A model generated the notes under the pieces. It was not told where the DNA came from, did not search any database, and was given only the letters and a program-made list of their open reading frames with translations. Shown in pieces: positions 26,965 to 35,335 of a stretch of DNA of 64,000 nt. The DNA lies in NCBI GenBank assembly GCA_963665545.2, contig CAXXKZ010000002.1, positions 43,961 through 107,960 of the forward strand, read 5' to 3'. Origin of the DNA: G963665545 sp963665545 (GTDB lineage: Bacteria; Pseudomonadota; Gammaproteobacteria; Xanthomonadales; SZUA-36). Within the stretch, counting starts at the first letter, position 1. Each line of letters begins with the position of its first letter. A program made the translations under genes and the position numbers.

Positions 26965-27110
26965 TTGCCCCGCTGCAGTACACTGGCAAGCAAACTACCT
27001 CTTGATGCGTTTTTTCTGTAGCAGCAAGGGCAGGGATCAGCGCTTCAGGATGATCAATTAGAAACCGGGAGCTCAGGCTGCAGCCTGCGTGCACCGGGGG
27101 TCAAACCGAT

Positions 27111-27440
27111 TCAGGCAATGGGTGGCGGGTAAGGGGGCGAAGAGTGACTGGGCCGTAGTTCGGCATCCAGAAATGATAAATCAAACACCCTGGGGCGGGG
27201 TATTGGTTCGTCCGAGTCATCGGGGCAGGTCTGGGAGCAGGACCCTGAGCCAGCGCACTGAAGCATGAGATCACACTCATCACTGCCGTGGTCTTTTACC
27301 TGCTTGCAGCAATCATGACTCGAACCCTTGTCGATGATTTGCTTCAACTGCATTGGCCTGTCCGACTCCATTTCACAGCGCCCAGCCTGCAGGGGCTGGG
27401 CCATGATGGCCAGGATCAATAGCAGTAAAAGCACTCTCAT
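27111..27440 (-). CDS. Small Cys-rich exported protein
   Basis: A 109-residue protein with a signal peptide (about residues 1-19, LLLLLILAIMAQPLQAG). The mature part has eight Cys, including SSHDCCKQ, DECDLMLQCAGSGSCSQTC, and a C-terminus PPYPPPIA. The layout is reminiscent of small periplasmic metal-handling proteins such as CopL-like/DUF2946-type proteins, but the match is too weak to assign. It lies alone between the MarR operator region and the his operon. Confidence 0.5.
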   Translation of the reverse strand: MRVLLLLLILAIMAQPLQAGRCEMESDRPMQLKQIIDKGSSHDCCKQVKDHGSDECDLMLQCAGSGSCSQTCPDDSDEPIPRPRVFDLSFLDAELRPSHSSPPYPPPIA

Positions 27441-27511
27441 GATTTGATCATAGGTGTCATGTGCCGATTATCAACATGGTTTCTGACACAAACGCTGGCA
27501 AAAAATTCCCT

Positions 27512-28219
27512 TCAAGGCTGTGGGGGCAGTGAAGAATCTGGTGTTGGGCGTGTTGGCAGGCCCTGGACGTGCCGGGACTTCAGACGTTCCACAAGTTGTG
27601 ACAGCGACACGCCTTTGGCACGCAGCAAAACAAGTAAGTGGTAAATGAGGTCTGCCGCTTCACTCAGTGTTTCTTCCTCATCTCCGGCTGTCGCCGCGAG
27701 CGCGGTTTCGACGCCTTCTTCGCCGACTTTCTGCGCGATGCGTTTGATGCCTGCTTCAAACAGCCCGGTGGTGTAGCTGCCATCGGGACGATCGGCCTGG
27801 CGCTGTTCGATCAGCCTCTCCAGTGCTGCAAGAAACGCCAGATCAGGGGCTGAGTCACCCGACTGGTCAAAGCAGCTTGCCGTACCCAGATGGCACACCG
27901 GCCCGGTGGGAATGACTTGCACGAGCAGGCAGTCGTTGTCGCAATCGGCAATCATTCGCACCAGTTGAAGTTGATTACCCGATGTTTCGCCCTTGGTCCA
28001 CAATTCCTGCCGGCTGCGACTCCAGAATGTCACCAGGTCGGTCGAACATGTGGCCTCCAGGGCCTCCTTGTTCATAAAGGCCTGCATCAGCACGCGGCCA
28101 TCGAAAGCGTGCTGAATGACAGCTGGCATCAAGCCATCCATTTTGTTCCAATCGAGACCCAAAAGGCTTGCCGCTTGCGAGGCCGCGGACACGAGATCAT
28201 TGCCGTTTGTAGCTACCAT
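27512..28219 (-). CDS. hisI: Phosphoribosyl-AMP cyclohydrolase / phosphoribosyl-ATP pyrophosphatase (HisIE)
   Basis: A 235-residue bifunctional enzyme for histidine steps 2 and 3. The N-terminal cyclohydrolase half has QAFMNKEAL, TFWSRSRQELWTKGE(T)SGN and ADCDNDCLL with metal-ligand Asp and Cys. The C-terminal pyrophosphatase half (about residues 130-215) has GSYTTGLFEAG and the EExEE-type helices VGEEGVETALAA and EAADLIYHLLVLL. It is the last gene of the his operon; its start overlaps hisF by 7 bases. Confidence 0.94.
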   Translation of the reverse strand: MVATNGNDLVSAASQAASLLGLDWNKMDGLMPAVIQHAFDGRVLMQAFMNKEALEATCSTDLVTFWSRSRQELWTKGETSGNQLQLVRMIADCDNDCLLVQVIPTGPVCHLGTASCFDQSGDSAPDLAFLAALERLIEQRQADRPDGSYTTGLFEAGIKRIAQKVGEEGVETALAATAGDEEETLSEAADLIYHLLVLLRAKGVSLSQLVERLKSRHVQGLPTRPTPDSSLPPQP

Positions 28220-28995
28220 GGGCGCACTCCAATGTCGTTGCGGTCGAGAAATTTCTTCAGCTCGGGTATCGCGATCTGACCCGAGTGAAAAACGGTGGCG
28301 GCGAGGGCTGCGTCAACGTCCGCGCCCCTGAAGGCCTCGAGAAAGTGATAGGGCTCGCCGGCCCCTCCGGACGCGACCAGTGGGATCGGCAGCACCTCGC
28401 GTGCGCGCGCCAGTTGATAGAGGTCGAAGCCGGCCCTGGTGCCGTCGGCTGACATGCAGTTTAGTACCACTTCTCCGGCACCGCGGTCTACGACCTCGGC
28501 AAGCCAGTCCATGGTTCTGCGGCCGGGTTTTTTCATTGCACGGGGGGTGCCGGTATGGGAGCGCACTGACCAGTCTTCGGCATCCGCTATGGAATCCACC
28601 CCAACAACAACGCACTGGCTGCCGAACGCCTTGACCAGTTCATTGATCAGGTCCGGCCGCTCAAGCGCCGGCGTATTGATGGAAATCTTGTCTGCGCCCT
28701 GGGCCAATACTGTTTGGGCGTCGTCTATGCTGCGGATGCCGCCAGCCACGCAGAAGGGGATATCGATAGTTTCGGACACCCGACGGACCCAGTCAGTATC
28801 GACCCGTCGGCCCTCCGGGCTGGCGGTGATGTCATAAAAGACCAGTTCGTCGGCCCCCTCGTCGCGGTACCGACCGGCCAAGTCAATGATGTCACCCATC
28901 ACCCTGTGGTTGCGGAATCTAACGCCTTTAACCACCTTGCCGTCGCGCACGTCGAGACAGGGAATCAGTCTGCGGGCCACCTTGTTCCGGTTCAC
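28213..28995 (-). CDS. hisF: Imidazole glycerol-phosphate synthase, cyclase subunit
   Basis: A 260-residue (betaalpha)8 barrel that with HisH forms imidazole glycerol phosphate and AICAR. The catalytic Asp is in IPCLDVRDGKVVKG; the second Asp is in the VVVGVDSIAD strand-5 region with NCMSADGTRAGFD; phosphate-binding loops VAGGIRSIDDA and VASGGAGEPYHF are present. The start overlaps the hisA stop by 4 bases. Confidence 0.95.
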   Translation of the reverse strand: MNRNKVARRLIPCLDVRDGKVVKGVRFRNHRVMGDIIDLAGRYRDEGADELVFYDITASPEGRRVDTDWVRRVSETIDIPFCVAGGIRSIDDAQTVLAQGADKISINTPALERPDLINELVKAFGSQCVVVGVDSIADAEDWSVRSHTGTPRAMKKPGRRTMDWLAEVVDRGAGEVVLNCMSADGTRAGFDLYQLARAREVLPIPLVASGGAGEPYHFLEAFRGADVDAALAATVFHSGQIAIPELKKFLDRNDIGVRPW

Positions 28996-29723
28996 GACAA
29001 TACCTCCAGCGCTTCTTCGGTGGAAAATTTTCCATCCAGCAGGGCTTTGCCGCTAATTGCCGAATCGGCGCCGGTTTGCACCAATTCGCGCAGATCATCC
29101 AACGAACTGACACCCCCTGAGGCCTGTACGCAGATGTCCGGATGACGCCGGTTCAACTCAACGTAGAGGTCTGTGTTGGGCCCGGTCATGGTGCCGTCAC
29201 GACCAATGTCGGTGCACAGGACGTGTTTCAAACCAGCCGACTGATAAAAATCCAGCAAGTCCCACAGACTGTTGCCGGATGACTTCGTCCAGCCGTGTGT
29301 TCGCACTTGTGGAACGCCTCCAACAATCCGGACATCCAGGGCCGCGACCAGGCAGTCAGGACCAAAGCGCATCAGCCAGTCTGAAAATCGCTCCGGTTCC
29401 GAGCCGCTGACGCTGCCAATCACGACCCGTGCAGCACCTGCATCCAGCCTTGCTTTGACGTCCTGGGTAACACGCACGCCGCCGCCAGTCTGGACATTTT
29501 GGGTACAGCTGCCGAGCAAGGAGAATAGCGGAGCGGTATCGGCTTGGGCACCATCACGTGATGCCGCCAGGTCAACCACGTGGATCCATCCGGCGCCGGC
29601 TGCGGCATATTTGGCGGCCAGAGCCGCGGGATCGAAATCGTACACCTGGCACTGGTTAAAATCACCGTGCCGCAGGCGCACGCAGTTACCGTCCAGCAGG
29701 TCTATGGCAGGAATCAGTTGCAC
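28992..29723 (-). CDS. hisA: ProFAR isomerase
   Basis: A 243-residue (betaalpha)8 barrel catalysing the Amadori rearrangement before the HisFH step. Catalytic Asp residues are in LIPAIDLLDGNCVRL and in CTDIGRDGTMTG; the phosphate-binding loops are VQTGGGVRV and QASGGVSSLDD. It overlaps the end of hisH by 10 bases. Confidence 0.95.
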   Translation of the reverse strand: MQLIPAIDLLDGNCVRLRHGDFNQCQVYDFDPAALAAKYAAAGAGWIHVVDLAASRDGAQADTAPLFSLLGSCTQNVQTGGGVRVTQDVKARLDAGAARVVIGSVSGSEPERFSDWLMRFGPDCLVAALDVRIVGGVPQVRTHGWTKSSGNSLWDLLDFYQSAGLKHVLCTDIGRDGTMTGPNTDLYVELNRRHPDICVQASGGVSSLDDLRELVQTGADSAISGKALLDGKFSTEEALEVLS

Positions 29724-30310
29724 GGCGTCTCCAGGAAGCTGCGCAGCAATGCAGCGCCGGATTCGGCCGATCGCTCCGGGTGAAACTGGGCGCCGTAAAA
29801 ATTATCTTGGCGGACGATGGCGCTGAACCTCTCTCCGTGTTCGCTGGAAGCCAGAGTCCAGTCGCCCAGCGGTGCTGCATAAGAATGAACAAAATAAAAC
29901 CAGTGCCCATCCAGGGCATCAGTGAGCTTGTCGGGCCGCACGCAAGTCAGCGCGTTCCAGCCCATGTGGGGCACGCGCAGACCTGGGCTGCCGACCAGCC
30001 GTTGCAGCCGGGCGGGAATCAGTTCGAGCAGTTCACTGTCATCTTCCGCCGATGATTCGAACAACAGTTGCATGCCGAGACAAATACCCAGCACGGGTTG
30101 ATTGAGCGAGCGGATCACCTCAACCAAGCCATGGCCGCGCAAGACCTCCATCGCCCGGCCCGCGGCGCCAACTCCGGGCAAAATGACCTTTTCTGCACGC
30201 TTGATCACATCCGCATCCGCTGTGAAGCTGGCCTCAACACCAAGGCGGCCAAGGGCATGCAGTATGGAAGCGATGTTGGCGCCACCACTGTCGACCACCG
30301 CCAGCGTCAT
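29714..30310 (-). CDS. hisH: Imidazole glycerol-phosphate synthase, glutaminase subunit
   Basis: A 198-residue class I glutamine amidotransferase. The catalytic triad is visible: nucleophile Cys in LGICLGMQLLFE, and His/Glu in QFHPERS. It supplies ammonia to HisF. The start shares a base with the hisB stop, so translation is coupled. Confidence 0.95.
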   Translation of the reverse strand: MTLAVVDSGGANIASILHALGRLGVEASFTADADVIKRAEKVILPGVGAAGRAMEVLRGHGLVEVIRSLNQPVLGICLGMQLLFESSAEDDSELLELIPARLQRLVGSPGLRVPHMGWNALTCVRPDKLTDALDGHWFYFVHSYAAPLGDWTLASSEHGERFSAIVRQDNFYGAQFHPERSAESGAALLRSFLETPCN

Positions 30311-31383
30311 CAGAGCACGCCCTTGGTGCTGGGCAGTGTGCTACCCCGCTGTTGCAGCGCCGCGCGCAGGGCGCGTCCTACGCCTTTAAACAGTGCCTCA
30401 ACCATATGGTGGGTGTTTTCGCCGCGGACCTGCAAGTGCAAGGCTGCAGCCAGTGACTGGCTTAGGGAGGCAAAAAAGTGCCGCACCATTTCGGTGGACA
30501 TGCCGCCCACCGCATCGCGCGGGAAATCAGCTTCAAATACGATGGCCGGCCTGCCGGACAAGTCCACGGCAACCTGGGCGAGTGACTCGTCCATTGGCAG
30601 CACAAAACCGTAGCGGCCGATGCCACGGCGATCGCCCAGGGCCTGGTTGAGCGCCTGGCCCAATGCCAGTGCGCAGTCTTCAACCGTGTGGTGCTCATCA
30701 ATCTCCAGATCACCCCCGCATTGGAGATCGAGACGAAAGTCGCCGTGGCTGGCGAGTTGGTCCAGCATATGGTCGAAAAACGCGATACCGGTACTGATGG
30801 ACGTCCCGCTGGCATCGAGATCCACGCTGACTCGGATGTCGGTCTCATTGGTTTTACGCTCGATGCTTGCCTGGCGGTGTCGCTTCTTAAGCGCACGCAC
30901 GATCGACGGCCAGTCTTCAAGGCCGGCGCTTGCAGGGCCGATCTGATACCCACCGATGCCCATGTTTCGGGCCAGTTGCATATCGGTTTCACGGTCGCCG
31001 ATCACCCAGCAGTCACTCAGATCCAAATCACCGGACTTGAGGTAGTCCAGCACCATGCCGATTTCCGGCTTGCGATCGGGAGACCGGTCGGCTTCGAAAT
31101 GTGGGTCGATGTGTTCAGCGGCAAAACTGATGCCCTGTGAACTGAACAACTGCAGCATCTTGCGATGCGGGATTTCAAAATCCTCGGTGGGATAAGAATC
31201 CGTGCCCAGTCCATCCTGGTTGCTGACCATCACCAGTTCGTAGCCGGCTGACTGCAGTTCCAGCAGGGCGGGAATTACGCCCTCGAGCAATTCGAGTTTT
31301 TGCAACGAATCGATCTGTTTGTCTGGTGGTTCGACAATCAGGGTTCCGTCCCTATCGATAAAGAGTATTCGGCGTTTGCTCAT
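30310..31383 (-). CDS. hisB: Histidinol-phosphatase / imidazoleglycerol-phosphate dehydratase
   Basis: A 357-residue bifunctional enzyme, as in enterics and Xanthomonads. The N-terminal HAD phosphatase has FIDRDGTLIVEP and GDRETDMQLARNMG. The C-terminal dehydratase has the metal-binding FFDHMLDQLASHG and DEHHTVEDCALALGQ. ATG 31383 is chosen for GGAGG 5 bases upstream; it overlaps the hisC stop as ATGA. Confidence 0.95.
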   Translation of the reverse strand: MSKRRILFIDRDGTLIVEPPDKQIDSLQKLELLEGVIPALLELQSAGYELVMVSNQDGLGTDSYPTEDFEIPHRKMLQLFSSQGISFAAEHIDPHFEADRSPDRKPEIGMVLDYLKSGDLDLSDCWVIGDRETDMQLARNMGIGGYQIGPASAGLEDWPSIVRALKKRHRQASIERKTNETDIRVSVDLDASGTSISTGIAFFDHMLDQLASHGDFRLDLQCGGDLEIDEHHTVEDCALALGQALNQALGDRRGIGRYGFVLPMDESLAQVAVDLSGRPAIVFEADFPRDAVGGMSTEMVRHFFASLSQSLAAALHLQVRGENTHHMVEALFKGVGRALRAALQQRGSTLPSTKGVL

Positions 31384-32513
31384 GAGCCTCCACCTGTCCA
31401 ATCCATCATCAAATCCTTCAATCTTACGATCTCCTCGGCACTACCGACCGTAATGCGCAGGCAGTTGTGCAACAGGGGCTCGGAACTGAATCCACGCAAA
31501 ATGATGCCGCCGCGGGCGCAATGCCGGAGCAGCTCGTCGGCCGCATCCCGTTGACCATCCCCGCTGCCAGCTACTCTAATCAAAACAAAATTGGCTTCGC
31601 CGGGCCACAAATTCTGCAAGTAGGGCAACCGCCTGAGAAAGGCCACCAGCCGCTTCTTGTTGTTCACAATTTGCTGCACCATGGCCTGTTGCCGCTGCAT
31701 CCTGTCCGGCGCAAGAAGGGCGTAGACCTGCTTGATGACCGGCCCCGCCAGGGGGTAGGGCGCGATAATTCGACGCAGCAGCCCGATGATTTGCGGCGCG
31801 GCGATGACCGTGCCGCAACGTAAACCAGCTGCAGCCCAGGCTTTCGACAGAGTGCGCAATATTACCAGGTGCTCGAATTGGGCAAGCAATGAAATGGCGC
31901 TGTGTCCCGGGCAAAATTCAACATAGGCTTCGTCCACCACGACCAATGCTCTGCCTGTGGCATTTTGCAATACACGGGTCAGGCCGTCTGTATCGATCAA
32001 GTCACCGCTGGGATTGTTCGGCGAGGTCAGAAACAACAGCTTGATGGTCTGGTCCGCTTGTAGTGCCGCGAGCACATTGTTAAGGTTGAAGGCGAAGCCG
32101 TCTTCAGCGCAGCGCAGCGCCCTGACGACCTTGGCGTCTTGTGTTCGCGCTGCAATGCGGTACATGCCGAATCCCGGGGGACATTCGAGCACGGCGTCGC
32201 GGCCGGCCCGACAAAACACCCGTACCAGAAGATCAATACCCTCGTCACTGCCCCGCGTCACCAGCAATTTATCCACGCCCACACCATATATTTCAGCAAA
32301 GCGGTTGATCAGCGCGGCGGGCTGTGGTTCCGGGTATCGGTTAATATCCAGATCGGCCCGAATCTCATCCTCCGGGTCAAGCAGCGAATCCGGCATTTCA
32401 TTTGCATTCAGCAGTACACCCTCCGCCGGCGCTTCGGTTCTCGCCGATGAATAGGGCTTCATCGCGACGATTTCCGGTCGTGCCAATGACTCTATCCAAC
32501 TACTCACTGGCAT
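31380..32513 (-). CDS. hisC: Histidinol-phosphate aminotransferase
   Basis: A fold-type I PLP enzyme of about 377 residues if it starts at ATG 32513. Motifs: LLNANEMPDSL (N-terminal substrate loop), TRGSDEGID, FLTSPNNPSGD, VVVDEAYVEFCPG and the PLP-lysine region ILRTLSKAWAAAGLRCG. In-frame ATGs at 32534 and 32552 also exist, inside a GGGAC-rich repetitive stretch shared with the end of hisD, so the exact start is uncertain. The gene overlaps hisD by at least 14 bases. Confidence 0.92.
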   Translation of the reverse strand: MPVSSWIESLARPEIVAMKPYSSARTEAPAEGVLLNANEMPDSLLDPEDEIRADLDINRYPEPQPAALINRFAEIYGVGVDKLLVTRGSDEGIDLLVRVFCRAGRDAVLECPPGFGMYRIAARTQDAKVVRALRCAEDGFAFNLNNVLAALQADQTIKLLFLTSPNNPSGDLIDTDGLTRVLQNATGRALVVVDEAYVEFCPGHSAISLLAQFEHLVILRTLSKAWAAAGLRCGTVIAAPQIIGLLRRIIAPYPLAGPVIKQVYALLAPDRMQRQQAMVQQIVNNKKRLVAFLRRLPYLQNLWPGEANFVLIRVAGSGDGQRDAADELLRHCARGGIILRGFSSEPLLHNCLRITVGSAEEIVRLKDLMMDWTGGGS

Positions 32514-33873
32514 GTCCTTGCTCCCCCGGCCCATGCTTCTTCCCGTCCCCATAGCTGTCCCCGTCCCTGTTCTTGGCCTCGGCGCCATACGCGAGTCTGA
32601 CGTGTACCGCCATCCGGTGTGCCTCGAGGCCCTCGCTTGCCGCGAGAATTTCCGCCGTTGGGCCGACGATGGCGAGTGCGTCCCGACTGGCTTCCTGAAA
32701 GGTCGTGCGGCGCATGAAATCGGTCACACCCAGCGCGCCAAATGATTTTGCCCAACCGTTTGTGGGCAGCACGTGATTGGTGCCCGAGCAGTAGTCGCCC
32801 AGCGACTCAGGTGTCCATCTACCGACGAATACTGAACCTGCGTGGCGCACCTCACGGGCCATTGCCGGCGCAGATGCGGTATTTAGAATCAGGTGTTCCG
32901 GTGCGTAGGAATTTGAAATTCTGATGGCCTCATCGAGATCGTCGATGACGACCAGTCGCGCCGCCTGAAGCGACTGTTGCAGAATTTCGGCCCGGGGCAG
33001 ATTCGGTGCAATGGCCTCAAGCCGGGCGGCTACCTTGCTGGCGAAGTCCGCGCTGTCGGTGAGTAGCAGGACCTGGGAGTCGGGGCCATGTTCTGCCTGG
33101 GAAAGCAGGTCCCAGGCGGTGAATTCCACGCCCGCACCGGCATCTGCGATTACCAGGACCTCCGACGGTCCGGCCGGCATATCGATGGCGCAGCCCCGCG
33201 CGTCCTGGGATACAAGCTGTTTGGCGGTTGTTACCCAGGAATTTCCCGGCCCGAACACCTTGTTGCAGCGTGGAATCGATTCGGTGCCATAGGCCATTGC
33301 GGCAATCGCCTGCGCACCGCCCACGGCAAACACCACGTCGATGCCACAGCCATAGGCTGCGGCCAGCATCTGCGCGGCTACGCTGCCATCACTGCCGGGG
33401 GGTGTGCAAAGTACGATTTCATCACAACCCGCCAGCTGTGCGGGGATGGCCAGCATCAGAATGGTTGAAATCAGCGGCGCGCTGCCGCCGGGTATGTACA
33501 GCCCGATGGGTGATAGCGGCTGGTAGTGCACTGAACACAAGAGACCTGCTGCGGTTTCCACACTTTTGGCCCGGGGTATATCCGCTGCATGGAAGGACCG
33601 GATGCGGCCGCTGGCCTCCGCAATTGCCACGCCAAGGTCCGCGTCGATTTCGCCACTCGCCTGTTGCAATTGCTTCTTCGGCACGCGCAAGGCCTGGGGC
33701 CTGATGCCGTCAAATCGCTCGTTCAATGCCAGCAAGGCCTCGTCACCGCCTCGCCTGACATCTTCGATAATGGTCTGGACGGCGAGCAGATTGTCACTTG
33801 CATCGCCGGCAGGCCTCAGGAGTAGTGCCTCTTGCTCTGCCACGCTCAGCTCGGACCATTTATGAATATTCAT
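32500..33873 (-). CDS. hisD: Histidinol dehydrogenase
   Basis: A 457-residue zinc enzyme oxidising histidinol to histidine in two NAD-dependent steps. Recognisable are YIPGGSAPLISTILMLAIPA, GTESIPRCNKVFGPGNSWV, DMPAGPSEVLVIAD, LLSQAEHGPDSQ with zinc ligands, and NHVLPTNGWAKSFGALG. The usual C-terminus is followed by an odd 25-residue hydrophilic tail (starts AEAKNRDGDSYGDG) encoded by the GGGAC-rich repeat overlapping hisC. Confidence 0.94.
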   Translation of the reverse strand: MNIHKWSELSVAEQEALLLRPAGDASDNLLAVQTIIEDVRRGGDEALLALNERFDGIRPQALRVPKKQLQQASGEIDADLGVAIAEASGRIRSFHAADIPRAKSVETAAGLLCSVHYQPLSPIGLYIPGGSAPLISTILMLAIPAQLAGCDEIVLCTPPGSDGSVAAQMLAAAYGCGIDVVFAVGGAQAIAAMAYGTESIPRCNKVFGPGNSWVTTAKQLVSQDARGCAIDMPAGPSEVLVIADAGAGVEFTAWDLLSQAEHGPDSQVLLLTDSADFASKVAARLEAIAPNLPRAEILQQSLQAARLVVIDDLDEAIRISNSYAPEHLILNTASAPAMAREVRHAGSVFVGRWTPESLGDYCSGTNHVLPTNGWAKSFGALGVTDFMRRTTFQEASRDALAIVGPTAEILAASEGLEAHRMAVHVRLAYGAEAKNRDGDSYGDGKKHGPGEQGHASE

Positions 33874-33887
33874 TTCCTGCCATCCCT

Positions 33888-34766
33888 TCAGGCGAGCATT
33901 TTTTCAATCGGAACAACCAGTATGGCCGAAGCGCCTTCCGCTTTCAGTGCCTCGAGATGCTCCCAGAACACGCCCTCTCTACAGACCGCGTGTACGGCCA
34001 CGCGGTCGGGATTGCCCTCCAGCGGCAGAACTGTGGGATGCTCCACCCCGGGCAGCAGGCGCGTTATCGCCGGCAATGCAGCGCGAGGAGCATTCAACAT
34101 GACATACTTGCTTTGCTTTGCCTGGATGACGCCATTGAGCCGCGCCAGCAACTGGTCACGCAGTATCTTCTTCTCGGCGTCCAGATCTTCGGGGCCATAC
34201 AGTGCCGCCTGGCTTTCAAACAGGGTTTCCAACTCAACCAGGTGATTGGCTCGCAGCGTGTTGCCGGTGGACACCAGGTCCGAGATCGCGTCGGCCGTCC
34301 CCAGTCCGGGTGCAATTTCGACCGAGCCCGACAATTCGACAATGTCCGCGTCAATGCCTTTGCTGCGAAGCAAAGCGTTGGTGAGTTCAGGATAGCTGGT
34401 GGCGACCCGTCGTCCCTGCAGGTCGGAGATTTGGCGAATGTCAGTGTCTTCGGGTACCGCTATGGAGAGCCGGCAGCCGCCAAAGTTCAGCCGCCTCAAG
34501 CACACCAGCCCACTGCCCCCGTTGCGCTCGTGCATGACTTCAAGCGCTATGTTCTCGCCGACGATGCCGAGTTCACAAACGCCGTCGAGCAACAGACGCG
34601 GAATGTCGTCGTCTCGCACCAGCAACAGGTCGACGGGAAAATCCCGCCCGTACCAGAAGAGCTTGTCCTTGCTGCGGGCGAACTGGAGGCCGCAGTTCTG
34701 GAGCAACTCAAGCGAGTGCTCCGACAGTCGGCCGGATTTTTGTATGGCGACTCTCAGTCGTGTCAT
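33888..34766 (-). CDS. hisG: ATP phosphoribosyltransferase, long form
   Basis: A 292-residue enzyme for the first committed step of histidine synthesis. The type I binding-protein fold is shown by LRVAIQKSGRLSEHSLELL, GVCELGIVGENIALEV and ATSYPELTNALL; the phosphate loop is SGSVEIAPGLGTADAISDLVSTG. The C-terminal about 75 residues form the regulatory domain of the hexameric long form (feedback inhibition by histidine). It overlaps the upstream regulator stop by 4 bases. Confidence 0.94.
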   Translation of the reverse strand: MTRLRVAIQKSGRLSEHSLELLQNCGLQFARSKDKLFWYGRDFPVDLLLVRDDDIPRLLLDGVCELGIVGENIALEVMHERNGGSGLVCLRRLNFGGCRLSIAVPEDTDIRQISDLQGRRVATSYPELTNALLRSKGIDADIVELSGSVEIAPGLGTADAISDLVSTGNTLRANHLVELETLFESQAALYGPEDLDAEKKILRDQLLARLNGVIQAKQSKYVMLNAPRAALPAITRLLPGVEHPTVLPLEGNPDRVAVHAVCREGVFWEHLEALKAEGASAILVVPIEKMLA

Positions 34767-35074
34767 TTTTCATCTCCCAACCGGTCGAGGACAGTGCGGT
34801 AGCCGCCGGTGCCCAAGTCCATAAAGCGCGCAACGCGACCTATGGTGGTCACACTGACTTCGGTCATTTCGTTGATGTCCCTGTATGAGTGCCCCTGATT
34901 GAGCAACTGTGCCACTCGCCAGCGGTCCACCAACGCCTCGACCTCTGCAGGCGTGCACAGGTCCTCGAGAAACCGTTGCACCTCTTGTCCCGTCTCCAGG
35001 CAGAGCAGTGCTTCTGACAGGGATCGGGCGGCTGTGCGCAACTGCTTGCGTTGTGATTGATCATGATGTTTCAT
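34763..35074 (-). CDS. TrpR-family (YerC/YecD-like) regulator heading the his operon
   Basis: A 103-residue protein with the TrpR/YerC fold: FLEDLCTPAEVEALVDRWRVAQLLNQGHSYRDINEMTEVSVTTIGRVARFM, where the last part is the helix-turn-helix, then LGTGGYRTVLDRL. Its stop overlaps the hisG start, so it is the first gene of the operon and is the likely histidine-responsive regulator of it. No ribosome-binding site precedes ATG 35074. The upstream region carries repeated CGCATTAGT units, a likely operator. Confidence 0.87.
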   Translation of the reverse strand: MKHHDQSQRKQLRTAARSLSEALLCLETGQEVQRFLEDLCTPAEVEALVDRWRVAQLLNQGHSYRDINEMTEVSVTTIGRVARFMDLGTGGYRTVLDRLGDEK

Positions 35075-35081
35075 ATTGTGT

Positions 35082-35117
35082 TATCGCATTAGTGTATTAA
35101 CGCATTAGTACGCGATA
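35082..35117 (-). promoter_or_regulatory. Candidate his-operon operator
   Basis: Two copies of CGCATTAGT (35085-35093 and 35101-35109), 16 bases apart, are enclosed by the inverted pair TATCGC...GCGATA. The block sits 8 bases upstream of the TrpR-like start codon. Direct repeats at about 1.5 helical turns suit tandem dimers of a TrpR-like protein; binding is inferred. Confidence 0.55.
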
Positions 35118-35156
35118 GATTATAGCCTGCCTGCCTTGTAATCACAAGGACTCAAT

Positions 35157-35219
35157 GGAAGCGTAGGCGACCCGCCCACCCTGCCTGGCCAAGTCGAGTG
35201 AGGCGAGACTCCGTCGCTC
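35157..35219 (+). repeat. Dispersed repeat B, degenerate copy
   Basis: GGAAGCGTAGGCGACCCGCCC, then AAGTCGAGTGAGGCGAGACTCC, a shortened and diverged version of the family seen at 14.5, 19.4 and 57.8 kb. It lies between the his regulator and the DUF4097 gene. Confidence 0.6.
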
Positions 35220-35335
35220 CTCTTCAAGCGACATTTAAACCCTTTCTCTCGACCCGCCATCTAATCTGTATTCCCTGCGATGGTGCAGGTGTTTATGGTT
35301 GCCTGCCATCGTCATGTCACGATCGGAGAACATCA

